Source: Serinicoccus chungangensis
Lineage (GTDB): Bacteria; Actinomycetota; Actinomycetes; Actinomycetales; Dermatophilaceae
DNA length: 64,000 nt
Direction: 5' to 3'
Assembly: GCF_006337125.1 (NCBI RefSeq)
Contig: NZ_CP040887.1
Location: forward strand, 2,232,001-2,296,000
Shown here piece by piece: positions 37,008-47,352 of the stretch (positions are counted from its first letter, which is position 1; every line of letters starts with the position of its first letter). A model generated the notes under the pieces. That model was not told the DNA's origin. It searched no databases and saw nothing but the letters and a program-made list of their open reading frames with translations. The translations under genes were made by a program, and so were the position numbers.

Positions 37008-38696
37008 GTGAGCGAGACAGACGACCTGGTGACCACCGCCCGGGCCTGGTTGGAGGACGACCCTGACCCGGCGACGAGGGCCGAGCTCGAGGACGTCCTC
37101 GAGGCCGTGTCGGCCGGCGACGAGCGGGCGCGGGCCGACCTGGCCGACCGGTTCGCCGCCTTCCTCGAGTTCGGCACGGCCGGCCTGCGCGGCGAGCTGG
37201 GGGCGGGCCCCCACCGGATGAACCGCGCGGTGGTCATCCGCACCGCCGCCGGGCTGACGGCATACCTGCGCGCGCAGCTCGAGGCCGCCGGCGACGCCAC
37301 CCCCGGCCCGGCGGTCGTCATCGGCTTCGACGCCCGGCACAACTCCGACGTCTTCGCCCGCGACACCGCGGCCGTCGTCACCGCGGCCGGGGGCCGGGCG
37401 ATGGTGCTGCCCCACCCGCTGCCCACGCCGGTGCTGGCCTTCGCCATCCGGCACCTGGGTGCGGACGCCGGGGTCATGGTCACCGCCAGCCACAACCCAC
37501 CCCAGGACAACGGCTACAAGGTCTACCTCGGGGACGGCTCGCAGATCGTCCCGCCCGCGGACGCCGACATCGCCGCCCAGATCCACGCGGTCGAGAGCGT
37601 CGCCGGGGTCCCGCTCGCGCAGGACGGCTGGGAGACGCTGGACGAGGAGGTGCTCGAGGCCTACCTCGACCGGGCGGTCGCCGTGCTCGACCCCGACAGC
37701 CCGCGCGACCTGACCATCGTCCACACCGCCCTGCACGGGGTGGGTTCCGAGGTCGTCCGCCGGGCCTTCGAGCGAGCAGGGTTCCCCGCGCCGGCGCCGG
37801 TCCCGAGCCAGTCCGAGCCGGACCCGGAGTTCCCCACGGTGCCCTTCCCCAACCCCGAGGAGTCCGGTGCCATCGACGCCGCCCTCGAGCTGGCCGGCCA
37901 GGTCCGTCCCGACCTGGTCATCGCCAACGACCCGGACGCCGACCGGTGCGCGCTCGCGGTCCAGGACGGCCCCGGGTGGCGGATGCTGCGCGGTGACGAG
38001 GTCGGCGCGCTGCTCGGTCAGCACGTCATCGACCGCGGCCGGGCCGGCGGCGAGCGCCGCGTGCTGGCCCGCTCCATCGTCTCCTCGCGCCTGCTCGGCG
38101 CGATGGCGCGCGAGGCCGGGCTGGAGCCGGCCGAGACGCTCACCGGCTTCAAGTGGATCGGTCGCGTGCCGGGGCTCGTCTACGGCTACGAGGAGGCCCT
38201 CGGCTACTGCGTGGACCCGGCCTCGGTGCCGGACAAGGACGGGGTGACGGCGGCCCTCATGGCGGCCGAGCTGGCGGCGACGCTCAAGTCGCGCGGGCAG
38301 ACCCTCACAGACCTCCTGGACGAGCTGGCCGTCCGCCACGGCGTCCACCAGACGGACGCCTTCTCCGTGCGCGTCAGCGACCTCGCGCAGATCCCTCCGG
38401 TGATGGCGCGGCTGCGCGACGAGCCCCCGCAGGAGCTGGGCGGGGTCGCCGTCGAGCGGACCGACGACCTCGCCGACGGGGTCGACGGGCTGCCCCCGAC
38501 CGACGGTCTGCGCTTCCTGCTCGCCGACGACACCCGGGTCGTGGTGCGCCCGAGCGGCACCGAGCCCAAGCTCAAGGTCTACCTCGAGGCCGTCGTCGGG
38601 GTCGAGGACCCGGCGGGTCTGGCGCAGGCCCGCGACGAGGCGGGGCGGAGGCTGCAGCAGGTGCGCGAGAGCATGCAGCAGCTGACCGAGGTCTGA
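37008..38696 (+). CDS. pmmB: Alpha-D-phosphohexomutase (PmmB; candidate phosphopentomutase)
   Basis: A 562-residue phosphohexomutase-superfamily enzyme with the phosphoserine loop TASHNPPQDNGYK, metal loop NDPDADRCALA, sugar loop GYEEALGYC and phosphate loop PSGTEPKLKVY. It resembles the PGM2-like branch; human PGM2 acts as a phosphopentomutase. Sitting directly after PNP, and with no deoB in the window, it could convert (deoxy)ribose-1-P to 5-P for DeoC. The usual label is phosphomannomutase. GTG 37008 is preferred because GAGGAG lies 5 nt upstream; GTG 37002 is also in frame. Cotranscribed with punA. Confidence 0.88.
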   Translation: MSETDDLVTTARAWLEDDPDPATRAELEDVLEAVSAGDERARADLADRFAAFLEFGTAGLRGELGAGPHRMNRAVVIRTAAGLTAYLRAQLEAAGDATPGPAVVIGFDARHNSDVFARDTAAVVTAAGGRAMVLPHPLPTPVLAFAIRHLGADAGVMVTASHNPPQDNGYKVYLGDGSQIVPPADADIAAQIHAVESVAGVPLAQDGWETLDEEVLEAYLDRAVAVLDPDSPRDLTIVHTALHGVGSEVVRRAFERAGFPAPAPVPSQSEPDPEFPTVPFPNPEESGAIDAALELAGQVRPDLVIANDPDADRCALAVQDGPGWRMLRGDEVGALLGQHVIDRGRAGGERRVLARSIVSSRLLGAMAREAGLEPAETLTGFKWIGRVPGLVYGYEEALGYCVDPASVPDKDGVTAALMAAELAATLKSRGQTLTDLLDELAVRHGVHQTDAFSVRVSDLAQIPPVMARLRDEPPQELGGVAVERTDDLADGVDGLPPTDGLRFLLADDTRVVVRPSGTEPKLKVYLEAVVGVEDPAGLAQARDEAGRRLQQVRESMQQLTEV

Positions 38697-38743
38697 ACGG
38701 GCCGAGTCCCGCCCGGGACCCGGAGGACGAGGAGGGAGCACCC

Positions 38744-39355
38744 ATGGCGACGGCGGACGCCACCCTGCACGGCGAGGTGCTGGGCACCTACCGGGCCCTG
38801 CCCGCCCGGGTGCTGGGCTGGGTGATGGTGGGCTGCGCGGGCGTCCTGGCGGGGCTCACCGTCTGGGACCTGCTCTCCGGCCACCGGGACGGGGCGCTGG
38901 GCGCCGTCGCTCTCGTCGTCGGGGTCGCCGTCGCCGCGTGGGTCCTCTTCCTGCGTCCGCGCGCCGTGCTCCACGAGGACGGCGTGCTGCTCGTCAATGT
39001 CGTCCAGGACACCGCGGTGCCCTTCGCCGCGGTCGACGAGATCACCCACCAGTGGGCGCTGGAGCTGCACGACACCGACGGTCGCCGGCACAGCGCCTGG
39101 GCGGTCCCGGCGAAGCGCGAGCGGACCCGCCCGACGCGGCTGGACGACTACGCCGGCACCACCCGGCGGCGCGGTGACGGGGGCACCACCGCCCAGACCG
39201 TCGCCGACGAGGCCCAGCGGGCGCTGCAGCGCTGGCGGCTCGACGGCGGTCAGCTCGACGCGGGAGCCACCGGGGTGACGAGCACCCCGGCCCGGAGCGC
39301 GATCGCGGCGCTGTCGGTCGCGGTCGTCCTGGCGCTGCTCGCGGTGCTGCTCTGA
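38744..39355 (+). CDS. PH-domain membrane protein
   Basis: A 203-residue protein. Two N-terminal helices (VLGWVMVGCAGVLAGLTVW; GAVALVVGVAVAAWVLFL) lead into a bacterial PH-like domain (RAVLHEDGVLLVNVVQDTAVPFAAVDEI ... RHSAWAVPAKR), and a last helix is at the C-terminus (IAALSVAVVLALLAVLL). This matches the bPH_6/Cfp6-like group of actinobacterial membrane proteins of unknown function. A strong purine-rich SD (GGAGGACGAGGAGGGA region) precedes ATG 38744. It follows pmmB by 47 bp and may be its operon partner. Confidence 0.72.
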   Translation: MATADATLHGEVLGTYRALPARVLGWVMVGCAGVLAGLTVWDLLSGHRDGALGAVALVVGVAVAAWVLFLRPRAVLHEDGVLLVNVVQDTAVPFAAVDEITHQWALELHDTDGRRHSAWAVPAKRERTRPTRLDDYAGTTRRRGDGGTTAQTVADEAQRALQRWRLDGGQLDAGATGVTSTPARSAIAALSVAVVLALLAVLL

Positions 39356-39390
39356 GCGGAGGGCCTTGCTGCGCCGGCCGGCCCGCGACC

Positions 39391-39396
39391 TAGAAT
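39391..39396 (+). promoter_or_regulatory. -10 box TAGAAT, leaderless promoter of uridine-kinase-like gene
   Basis: TAGAAT, the closest match to TATAAT in the window, with an 8-nt spacer to ATG 39405. Confidence 0.6.
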
Positions 39397-39404
39397 CTCC
39401 CCCC

Positions 39405-40058
39405 ATGGACCCGGCTCCCGCCCCCGCCCGTGTCCTCGTGCTCGCCGGCCCCAGCGGCGCCGGCAAGTCCAGGCTGGCCCTGCACCTGCACACCGCCCAC
39501 GGCTGGCCGGTGGTGCAGCTGGACGACTTCTACCGCGAGCACACGGACCCGGACCTGCCCATGAGCCCGTTGGGCCTGCCCGACTGGGACCACGTCGACT
39601 CGTGGGACCTCGACGCCGCGCTGGCGGCGCTCGAGCAGCTGTGCCGGTCGGGCACGGCCCACATGCCGGTCTACGACATCAGCCGCTCGGCCGTCAGCGG
39701 GACGCACGAGGTGAGCCGAGGGCGGCATACCGTCGTCGTGGCCGAAGGGATCTTCGCCGCCCACACCACGCCCGGGCTGCGCTCGCGCGGGCTGCTGGCC
39801 GACGCCTGGTGCATCCGCAACCGGCCCTGGCTCACGTTCAGCCGCCGGCTGGCCCGTGACCTGGCCGAACGCCGCAAGCCACCGCTCACCCTCTGGCGGC
39901 GCGGCCACGTCCTGCGGCGGGCCGAGCCGGGTATCGTGGCGGCCCAGGAGGAGCTCGGCGCGCGCGCCATGACCGCGCGCGAGGCGCAGGTCCTCGCCCG
40001 GGGGCTGACCGCGTCGTCCGGTCCGCGGACGTCCATCGATCGAGGAGCAGGGGGATGA
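39405..40058 (+). CDS. Uridine kinase-like P-loop kinase
   Basis: A 217-residue P-loop NTPase: Walker A GPSGAGKS (about 15-22), the substrate segment VVQLDDFYREHTDPDLP, DWDHVDSWDLD, and a Lid-region RRLARDLAERRKPP. These features match the uridine kinase/phosphoribulokinase family. Pyrimidine nucleoside phosphorylation would fit the salvage genes around it, but substrate is not proven; related actinobacterial proteins are annotated only as ATP-binding. The start is fixed by the -10 box at 39391-39396. Stop overlaps the next start (ATGA at 40055). Confidence 0.75.
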   Translation: MDPAPAPARVLVLAGPSGAGKSRLALHLHTAHGWPVVQLDDFYREHTDPDLPMSPLGLPDWDHVDSWDLDAALAALEQLCRSGTAHMPVYDISRSAVSGTHEVSRGRHTVVVAEGIFAAHTTPGLRSRGLLADAWCIRNRPWLTFSRRLARDLAERRKPPLTLWRRGHVLRRAEPGIVAAQEELGARAMTAREAQVLARGLTASSGPRTSIDRGAGG

Positions 40059-41182
40059 CCCACCCACCCTTCGGGCCGCCGCCCGGTGACCCCGGCCGCG
40101 GCGACCCCTCGTCGGCTCCCCCGCCCATCCCCCAGGCCCCGCCGGGTCAGGCCGTGGGCGGGCCGCCGCCCGGGTGGCAGCAGCCTCCCGGGGGCCGACC
40201 GCAGCCGCAGGACGCCGCCGGGCCCGTGCGGTGGCAGCAGCTGCCCCCCGAGCAGCTCACCCGTCTGCACCAGCCCGGCGTCGTGCCCCTGCGGCCGCTC
40301 ACCCTCGGCGACATGTTCGGCGGGTCGCTGCAGACCATGCGGCGCAACCCCGAGGCGACGATCGGCATGGGGCTGCTCGTGCTCTCCCTGGTGCTCGTGC
40401 CCTCGTTGCTGCTGACCCTGCTCGCGACCCGGTCGGTCTCCTCGGTGGACCAGCTGGGGGCCGAGCTCATCCTGCTCGTCGTGGGCGGGCTGCTCAGCTC
40501 CCTGGCCTCGATCGCGCTCACCGGCATGATCGTGCACGTCGTCGGCGAGGCCGTCCTCGGTGACCGGGCGAGCCTGGCCTCGACCTGGAGCGCGGTCCGG
40601 GGCCGCCTGCTCGCCCTCGTGGGCACGGTGATCCTCCTCGGCGTGCTCTTCACGCTCTCCCTGGGCGCCCTCGTCGCGGCCGTCGTCGGCCTCGTGCTCG
40701 GTCTGGGCGAGTCGGCCGTGGCCGTCGTGCTGGCCGTCCTCCTCTCCGTCGCCTTCGTGGTCGTCCTGGTGTGGGCCGGCTGCCGGCTGAGCCTCGCCCC
40801 GGCACCGGTCGTGCTCGAGCGGGTGGGGCCGTGGCGCGGGATCGCCCGTGCCTGGGCCCTCACCCGCGGCGCGCAGGGCTGGCGCGTCGTCGGCATCACG
40901 CTGCTGGCGGGGCTCGTCACCGGGATCCTCGCCGCAATCGTCCAGCTGCCCGTCGTGGCCGTGGTCTCCGCCCTCGCCGGCCCCGAGGTCGTCACCTCAC
41001 CGCTCAGCCCGGTGACGGTGCTCACCGACCACGCGCTGCAGCTGGTGGTCGGTGCGCTGACCATCCCCTTCACCGCCGGCGTGACCGCCCTGCTCTACCT
41101 CGACCAGCGGATCCGGCGCGAAGGTCTGGACGTCTCGCTCGTCGGGGCCGCCCAGGAGCGTGCCGCGACCCGGTCCCGCTGA
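40055..41182 (+). CDS. Polytopic membrane protein (glycerophosphodiesterase-membrane-domain-like)
   Basis: A 375-residue protein. The first about 85 residues are Pro/Gly/Gln-rich and cytoplasmic; about six long hydrophobic helices follow (GLLVLSLVLVPSLLLTLLA; LGALVAAVVGLVLGLG; AVLLSVAFVVVLVWAG; others). RPLTLGDMFGGSLQTMRRNP just before the first helix is typical of the DUF7847/GdpD-membrane-domain family in actinobacteria. ATG 40055 overlaps the upstream stop. It sits before DUF4129/DUF4350/MoxR/DUF58 genes, a conserved order, so it likely belongs to that membrane module. Function unknown. Confidence 0.75.
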   Translation: MTHPPFGPPPGDPGRGDPSSAPPPIPQAPPGQAVGGPPPGWQQPPGGRPQPQDAAGPVRWQQLPPEQLTRLHQPGVVPLRPLTLGDMFGGSLQTMRRNPEATIGMGLLVLSLVLVPSLLLTLLATRSVSSVDQLGAELILLVVGGLLSSLASIALTGMIVHVVGEAVLGDRASLASTWSAVRGRLLALVGTVILLGVLFTLSLGALVAAVVGLVLGLGESAVAVVLAVLLSVAFVVVLVWAGCRLSLAPAPVVLERVGPWRGIARAWALTRGAQGWRVVGITLLAGLVTGILAAIVQLPVVAVVSALAGPEVVTSPLSPVTVLTDHALQLVVGALTIPFTAGVTALLYLDQRIRREGLDVSLVGAAQERAATRSR

Positions 41183-41202
41183 GACCGGTCGGCCGCACCC
41201 GT

Positions 41203-41895
41203 ATGCCTCCGCACGCCCTGCGCACCCTGATCCCCGTGGCGCCCGCCCAGGGCGCCGTGGACCCGGACCGTGACGAGGCACGGCGGTGGCTCCAGGACGA
41301 GCTCGACTCCGGCGACTACCGGCTGGAGGACCCGTGGTGGCTCCGGCTGTGGCGCTGGGTCGGCGACCGCCTGCCGGACCCGGCCGCCCTGGGACCCCTA
41401 CCCCCGTGGACGACGTGGGTCGTCCTGGCCGCGGTCGGTGCCGCCGTGCTCGCCGTCGCGCTCTTCGTCACGCGCGACCGGTGGCGGACCGGCCGGCTCG
41501 CCCCCGCCGGGACGGCGGGGGCGGTGCTGGACGGCACGCGCCGGTCCGCGGCGGACTACCGCCTCGCCGCGCGCGCCGCGCTGCAGGCGGGGCGGGCCGA
41601 CGAGGCCGCGCTGGAGGCCTACCGGGCCATCGCGGCCGGCGCGACCGAGCGCACCCTGCTGGAGGACCGTCCCGGCCGCACCGCCCACGAGGTCGCGGTC
41701 GAGCTCGGGCAGGTCTTCGCCGCCCACGCCGGGCAGCTGCGGCGCGCCGGGGACACCTTCGACGCCGTGCGCTACGGGGGCCACCGGGTCGACCTCGAGC
41801 GCGCCCGCGCCGTGGTCGACCTCGACGCCGCGCTCGACGCCGCCCGCCCCGGGCTTCCCGGCGAGAGGCACCCCGAGTCGGCGGTCCCCTCGTGA
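41203..41895 (+). CDS. DUF4129 domain protein
   Basis: A 230-residue protein: short N-terminal region, one membrane helix (TTWVVLAAVGAAVLAVALFV, about 68-88), then a cytoplasmic DUF4129 domain (RSAADYRLAARAALQAGRADEAALEAYRAIAAG ... DAVRYGGHRV). DUF4129 proteins accompany MoxR ATPases and DUF58 proteins, and some are transglutaminase-linked. The start ATG 41203 has no good SD; a GTG a few codons later is possible. The stop overlaps the next GTG (GTGA at 41892), coupling the two. Confidence 0.78.
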   Translation: MPPHALRTLIPVAPAQGAVDPDRDEARRWLQDELDSGDYRLEDPWWLRLWRWVGDRLPDPAALGPLPPWTTWVVLAAVGAAVLAVALFVTRDRWRTGRLAPAGTAGAVLDGTRRSAADYRLAARAALQAGRADEAALEAYRAIAAGATERTLLEDRPGRTAHEVAVELGQVFAAHAGQLRRAGDTFDAVRYGGHRVDLERARAVVDLDAALDAARPGLPGERHPESAVPS

Positions 41896-43138
41896 GAGCC
41901 GTGCGCCGGTGGGCGCCGTGGGTGCTGCTCGTCCTGGTCGTGGCCGTGGTGGCGGCCCTGCTCAGCAGTCCGCGCTCGGGCGAGCCGCTCAGCCCGGCCA
42001 ACAACGGCCCGGACGGCGCCCAGGCGCTGGCCGAGGTGCTCCGCCAGGAGGGGGTGGAGGTCGAGCTCGTCGCCGGCACCGCGGGCCTGGACCCGTCCTC
42101 GCTCGGCCCGGGCACCACCGTCCTGCTCCCCCACACCCGCTACCTCGGCCCCGATACGGGGCCGGAGCTCGTGGCGGACCTCGCGGACCTCGACCAGCTG
42201 GTCGTGCTGGCCGACGGCACGGGCGGGGTCGGTGCCTCGCTGGGGCTGGACGTCGAGGAGTCCTGGGGGGCGGGCATACCCGTCGCCGCCGACTGCACCG
42301 CGCCGTTCGCGCGGGAGGGGGACGAGCTGGTCGGCTGGGACGTCCTGCTGGCCGCCGGGTCGCAGGACCGGCCCGCGACCACGGCGTGCTTCCCGCCCGG
42401 CGCCGGGCACAACCTCGGCGGGGCGCGCGAGGGGGCCGTGCTCGTGCTCGAGCAGGACGAGACGCGGCCACGCACCGTCCTCGCGGGCATCGGCCCCACG
42501 TGGACCAACGCCCGGATCACCGAGGGCGCCAACGCGGCGGTCGCGCTGCGCCTGCTGGGCGGCAGCGACCGCCTGGTCTGGGTGCAGCCGCAGCCCTCCG
42601 ACCTCGGGCTGGAGGCGACCGGCTCGCTGTGGGACGTGCTCCCCCGCACCCTCACCCCCGCGCTCTGGGTCGTCGGCGCAGCGGTGCTGGCCCTCGCCCT
42701 CTGGCGGGGCCGCCGCCTCGGCGCCGTGGTGGCCGAGCCCCTGCCCGCCGTCGTCCGGTCGACCGAGACCACCCTGAGCCGGGCCCGGCTCTACCACCAG
42801 GCCCACGACAGCCGGCACGCCGCTCGCGCCGTCCAGTCCGGGGCCCGCCGCCGGCTGGCCCCGCTCCTGGGTCTGCCGACCACGGTCGGGGCCGACCGGC
42901 TCGCCGAGGTCGTCAGCCGGGTCGGCGGGCGCCCCGTCGACGAGGTCCGCCGCCTGCTGCTGGATCCCGGCACCGCCACCGACGACGCCGCCCTGGTCGC
43001 GCTGGTGCGCGAGGTCCATGCCCTGGAGGACGAGCTGCGACGCCCGGGCCGACCGGTCGGCACCTACCCCACCGACTACCCTGACCCGGGGGGCTCCGCA
43101 GCGCAGCGCCCCGGCACCAGCCCCGCCGAGAGGACACG

Positions 43139-43142
<4 letters not shown>
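41892..43142 (+). CDS. DUF4350 domain membrane protein
   Basis: A 416-residue protein: N-terminal helix (WAPWVLLVLVVAVVAALL), a DUF4350 domain with GPDGAQALAEVLRQEGVEVELV (a GAT-like fold outside the membrane), a second helix (LWVVGAAVLALALW, about 262-276) and a cytoplasmic C-terminal part. It uses one ATA codon (Ile) inside a GGCATACC octamer at 42273. GTG 41892 and the ATGA overlap at 43139 place it firmly in the DUF4129-DUF4350-MoxR operon. Role: presumed part of a membrane complex serviced by MoxR. Confidence 0.78.
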
Positions 43143-44149
<1,007 letters not shown>

Positions 44150-44162
44150 GCCGCCCCGCGCG

Positions 44163-45473
44163 ATGATCGTCCGTGGCCCCGTCGTGGCACTGGCCCTGCT
44201 CGGCCTGCTGCCGGTCCTCCTGTGGCCGGCCGGCGCCGGGCTGGTGGCCGCCGGGTGGCTCGTCGCCGTCGTCGCGCTCGTCGTGGTCGACGCGGTCGCT
44301 GCGCCCCGGCCCGCCGCCCTGGAGCTGCACCGCCCCCCGGTGGCGCAGGTCCGGCTGCGGGAGGAGACCACGACGACGCTGCTCGTCACCAACCGCGGGC
44401 GTCGTCGGGTCCGCGGCGTGCTGCGGGACGCCTGGGTGCCCTCGGCAGGGGCGCAGGAGCCCACGCGGCACGCGCTGGACCTGCCGCCCGGTGAGCGGCG
44501 CCGGGTGGTCACGACCCTGAGACCGACCCGGCGGGGGGACCGGCCCGCCGTCGGGGTCACCGTGCGCACCCACGGGCCGATGGGGCTGGCCGGGCGTCAG
44601 GGCACCGTGCTCGTGCCCGGTGCCGTGCGCTCGCTGCCGCCGTTCCGCTCCCGGCGCCACCTCCCCGCCAAGCTCGCCCAGCTGCGCCAGCTCGACGGGC
44701 GGTCCGCAGTGCGGACCCGCGGGCAGGGCACCGAGTTCGACTCCTTGCGCGACTACGTCGAGGGGGACGACGTCCGGTCCATCGACTGGCGGGCCACGGC
44801 CCGTCGTCAGCACGTGGTGGTGCGCACGTGGCAGCCCGAGCGCGACCGCCGGGTCGTCCTGGTGCTCGACACCGCCAGGACCAGCGCGGCCCGGGTCGGG
44901 GACGAGCCGCGCCTGGACGCCGCGATGGACGCCGCCCTCCTGCTGGCCGCGCTCGCCTCCCGCGCCGGCGACCGCGTGGACCTCGTGGCCGGCGACCGCG
45001 CCGTGCGCGCGCGGGTGGGGTCGGGCACCACCGCGGGCCGGTCCGGGCTGCTGCACCAGCTGGTGACGGCCCTGGCACCGCTGGAGCCTGCCCTGCTGGA
45101 GGCGGACTGGCCGATGCTGGCCGGTGCGGTGACGACGCTGACCCGGCGCCGCGCCCTCGTGGTGCTCCTCACCCCGCTGGAGCCCGCGGCCCTCGAGGAG
45201 GGGCTGCTGCCCGTCCTGCCCTCCCTCACCGCGCACCACCGGGTCGTGGTCGCCTCCGTCGCCGACCCGGCGCTGCACGAGCTGCGCAGCCGCGCCGACG
45301 GCGTCGAGGACGCCTACGCGGCCGCGGCGGCCGAGCGCACCGAGGCCCTCCGGCACCGCACCGCCACGGCCCTCGCCCAGCTGGGGGTGACCGTCCTCGA
45401 CGAGCCCCCTGACCAGCTGTCGGTCGCGCTGGCCGACCACTACCTCGCCCTCAAGGCGCAGGGTCTGCTCTAG
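44163..45473 (+). CDS. DUF58 (VWA-like) protein
   Basis: A 436-residue protein with two N-terminal membrane helices (LALLGLLPVLLWPAGAGLVAAGWLVAVVALVVVDAV region), a beta-rich exterior-type segment, and the DUF58 signature RDYVEGDDVRSIDWRATARR followed by a VWA-like domain beginning LVLDTART (degenerate MIDAS). DUF58 proteins pair with MoxR. It is the last gene of the operon that starts at 39405 or 41203. Its stop is 3 bp from that of the convergent SpoIIM gene, leaving no room for a separate terminator. Confidence 0.9.
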   Translation: MIVRGPVVALALLGLLPVLLWPAGAGLVAAGWLVAVVALVVVDAVAAPRPAALELHRPPVAQVRLREETTTTLLVTNRGRRRVRGVLRDAWVPSAGAQEPTRHALDLPPGERRRVVTTLRPTRRGDRPAVGVTVRTHGPMGLAGRQGTVLVPGAVRSLPPFRSRRHLPAKLAQLRQLDGRSAVRTRGQGTEFDSLRDYVEGDDVRSIDWRATARRQHVVVRTWQPERDRRVVLVLDTARTSAARVGDEPRLDAAMDAALLLAALASRAGDRVDLVAGDRAVRARVGSGTTAGRSGLLHQLVTALAPLEPALLEADWPMLAGAVTTLTRRRALVVLLTPLEPAALEEGLLPVLPSLTAHHRVVVASVADPALHELRSRADGVEDAYAAAAAERTEALRHRTATALAQLGVTVLDEPPDQLSVALADHYLALKAQGLL

Positions 45474-45476
45474 CGG

Positions 45477-46472
45477 TCAGCCGGCCGTCGGCGCCGTGGC
45501 CGCCTGCAGGTCCTCCCCGACGTCTCCGCTGACGCCGCGGCGCACCGCGCGCCGACCCAGGGTGAAGACGTAGGCGAAGAAGAGGGCGAGCGCGAGGGCA
45601 CCGATCCCGACCCGGGCCCAGGTGGGCAGCGGTGAGGGGGTGACGAACCCCTCGATGAGACCGGAGACCAGCAGCACGAAGACCAGCCCGATCGCCACGC
45701 CCGCCGCCGTCCTGCCCTCGGCGGCCAGGTTGGCCAGCCTCGTCCGCCGCCCGGGCGCCACCCAGGCCCAGCACAGCCGCAGCCCCACCCCGGCCGCCAC
45801 GAAGATCGCCATGAGCTCGAGGAGCCCGTGCGGGGCGATGAGGCCCCAGAAGACGTCACCGCGGCCGTGCCGGTGCATGAGCGAGCCGATGACCGCGACG
45901 TTGGCGATGTTCTGCCACAGCAGCCAGATGACCGGCAGGCCGAGCACGCCCATGCCGATGCAGCGGGCGGCGACCCAGGCGTTGTTGACCCACACGAGGG
46001 TGGAGAAGCTGCTCGCGGCGTTCTCGGTGTAGTAGGACTCGAAGCTGACGTTGACCAGCTCGGTCACCTCCTCCGGCGAGAGCAGGGACTGCTCCACGAC
46101 CGGGTTCTGCACCAGCCACCAGCCGAGCACGAGGCCCACCACGACATTCGCCAGGGCGGTGATGCCCCACCACCAGCGCAGCCGGTAGAGCGCCGCCGGG
46201 AAGTCCTCGGCGAAGAACCGGCCGATGCCCGACCAGCTCGCGGTCGGCACCCGGGCCGCGCGTGCCCGGGCCCGCGCCACCAGGGTCGACAGGTGGGTCA
46301 CCACACCGGCGTCCGGCGCGCTCGAGCGCACCATGGACAGGTCGGTGGCGGCGCGCTGGTATCCGTCGAGGAGCTCGTCGGCCTGCTCGCCGTCCAGCCG
46401 ACGCCGGCGCGCGAGGTGGTCCAGCCGCTCCCACGCCGCCCGCCGGCGCCCCACCAGGGCATCGAGATCCAC
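45477..46472 (-). CDS. Stage II sporulation protein M-like membrane protein
   Basis: A 331-residue SpoIIM-family protein. The N-terminal charged helical region (about 1-80) precedes five or so membrane helices (WWWGITALANVVVGLVLGWWL; GLPVIWLLWQNIANVAVIGSL; GLLELMAIFVAAGVGLRLCWAWV; others), with the family segment HGLLEL. In non-sporulating actinobacteria it accompanies MoxR/DUF58/RDD genes. GTG 46472 is fixed by the TACGGT box; a long open frame to 47102 runs antisense through the RDD gene and is not real. Divergent from RDD with 49 bp between. Confidence 0.85.
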   Translation of the reverse strand: MDLDALVGRRRAAWERLDHLARRRRLDGEQADELLDGYQRAATDLSMVRSSAPDAGVVTHLSTLVARARARAARVPTASWSGIGRFFAEDFPAALYRLRWWWGITALANVVVGLVLGWWLVQNPVVEQSLLSPEEVTELVNVSFESYYTENAASSFSTLVWVNNAWVAARCIGMGVLGLPVIWLLWQNIANVAVIGSLMHRHGRGDVFWGLIAPHGLLELMAIFVAAGVGLRLCWAWVAPGRRTRLANLAAEGRTAAGVAIGLVFVLLVSGLIEGFVTPSPLPTWARVGIGALALALFFAYVFTLGRRAVRRGVSGDVGEDLQAATAPTAG

Positions 46473-46478
46473 CCGCCC

Positions 46479-46484
46479 ACCGTA
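46479..46484 (-). promoter_or_regulatory. -10 box TACGGT, leaderless spoIIM-like promoter
   Basis: TACGGT on the minus strand, 6-nt spacer to GTG 46472. Confidence 0.55.
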
Positions 46485-46508
46485 GGTCATCGGCGGGGCG
46501 GCGCCGAC

Positions 46509-46514
46509 TAGAGT
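46509..46514 (+). promoter_or_regulatory. -10 box TAGAGT, leaderless RDD promoter
   Basis: TAGAGT, 7-nt spacer, ATG 46522. Identical to the thyA box. Confidence 0.65.
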
Positions 46515-46521
46515 GCGGCCC

Positions 46522-47328
46522 ATGGCCACCCGGGGCATCTTCGAGGCGCAGCGCTTCGTCACCAGCGAGGCGGTCGAGGTCGAGCTGCCCGCCGCGGCGC
46601 TGCCGACCCGCATGCTCTCCGGCCTCATCGACCTGCTCCTCGTCGCGGCCGGCGTCGTCGTGCTCGTCCTGCTGGTGCCGGGCGACCTCTTCGAGGCGGA
46701 CGCCGCCCTGGGACAGGTGTTCGTCATCGTCCTCACGGTGCTGGCGATGGCCGGCATCCCCATCACCCTGGAGACCCTCACCCACGGCCGCACCCTCGGC
46801 AAGCTCGTCATGGGCCTGCGCACCGTCCGCGACGACACCGGGCCCATCGGCCTGCGGCACGCGGTGATCCGCGCCCTCGTCGGCGCCTTCGAGATCTGGA
46901 TGACCGTGGGCAGCGTGGCGCTCATCACCGCGATGACCAACGAGAAGGGCAAGCGCCTGGGCGACTTCCTCGCCGGGACGTACGTCGTGCACGACCGGGT
47001 GCGGCTCCGGCTGCCCGAGCCGCCGCAGGTGGACCCCGCGCTCGCCGACTGGGTCCGGGGCGCCGACATCGGCGTCATCCCGGACGCCCTCGTGGTGGCC
47101 ACCCGCCAGTTCCTCGCCCGGTCCTCCAGCCTGACCCCACCGGCGCGCGCCCGGACCGGTGGCGAGCTGTATGCCGCGCTGCTCGGCTACGTCGCCCCGG
47201 CGCCACCGCTCGGCGCTCCCCCGGAGCAGGTCATGGCCACCGTGCTCGCGCGGCGCCGTGAGCGCGACGAGGAGCTGCTCGAGCGCGGTGACCGGTTGCG
47301 GGCCCGGGTGCTGCCCGAGGCCCGCTGA
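46522..47328 (+). CDS. RDD-family membrane protein
   Basis: A 268-residue protein with an RDD domain: helices MLSGLIDLLLVAAGVVVLVLL, VFVIVLTVLAMAGIPITLE and a third around IRALVGAFEIWMTVGSVALI. The conserved Arg/Asp positions are in LPTRMLSGLID and KRLGDFLAGTYVV. The C-terminal about 110 residues are cytoplasmic and charged. RDD proteins are of uncertain role; this one is constantly found beside SpoIIM/MoxR genes. Start fixed by the -10 box. Convergent with add. Confidence 0.85.
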   Translation: MATRGIFEAQRFVTSEAVEVELPAAALPTRMLSGLIDLLLVAAGVVVLVLLVPGDLFEADAALGQVFVIVLTVLAMAGIPITLETLTHGRTLGKLVMGLRTVRDDTGPIGLRHAVIRALVGAFEIWMTVGSVALITAMTNEKGKRLGDFLAGTYVVHDRVRLRLPEPPQVDPALADWVRGADIGVIPDALVVATRQFLARSSSLTPPARARTGGELYAALLGYVAPAPPLGAPPEQVMATVLARRRERDEELLERGDRLRARVLPEAR

Positions 47329-47352
47329 GCCGGCTCCGTCGCTGCGGCGAGG

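Noticed and set aside
46473..47102. N-terminal extension of the SpoIIM-like protein
   Set aside because: The extra sequence is antisense to the RDD gene, and a leaderless promoter lies directly before GTG 46472.
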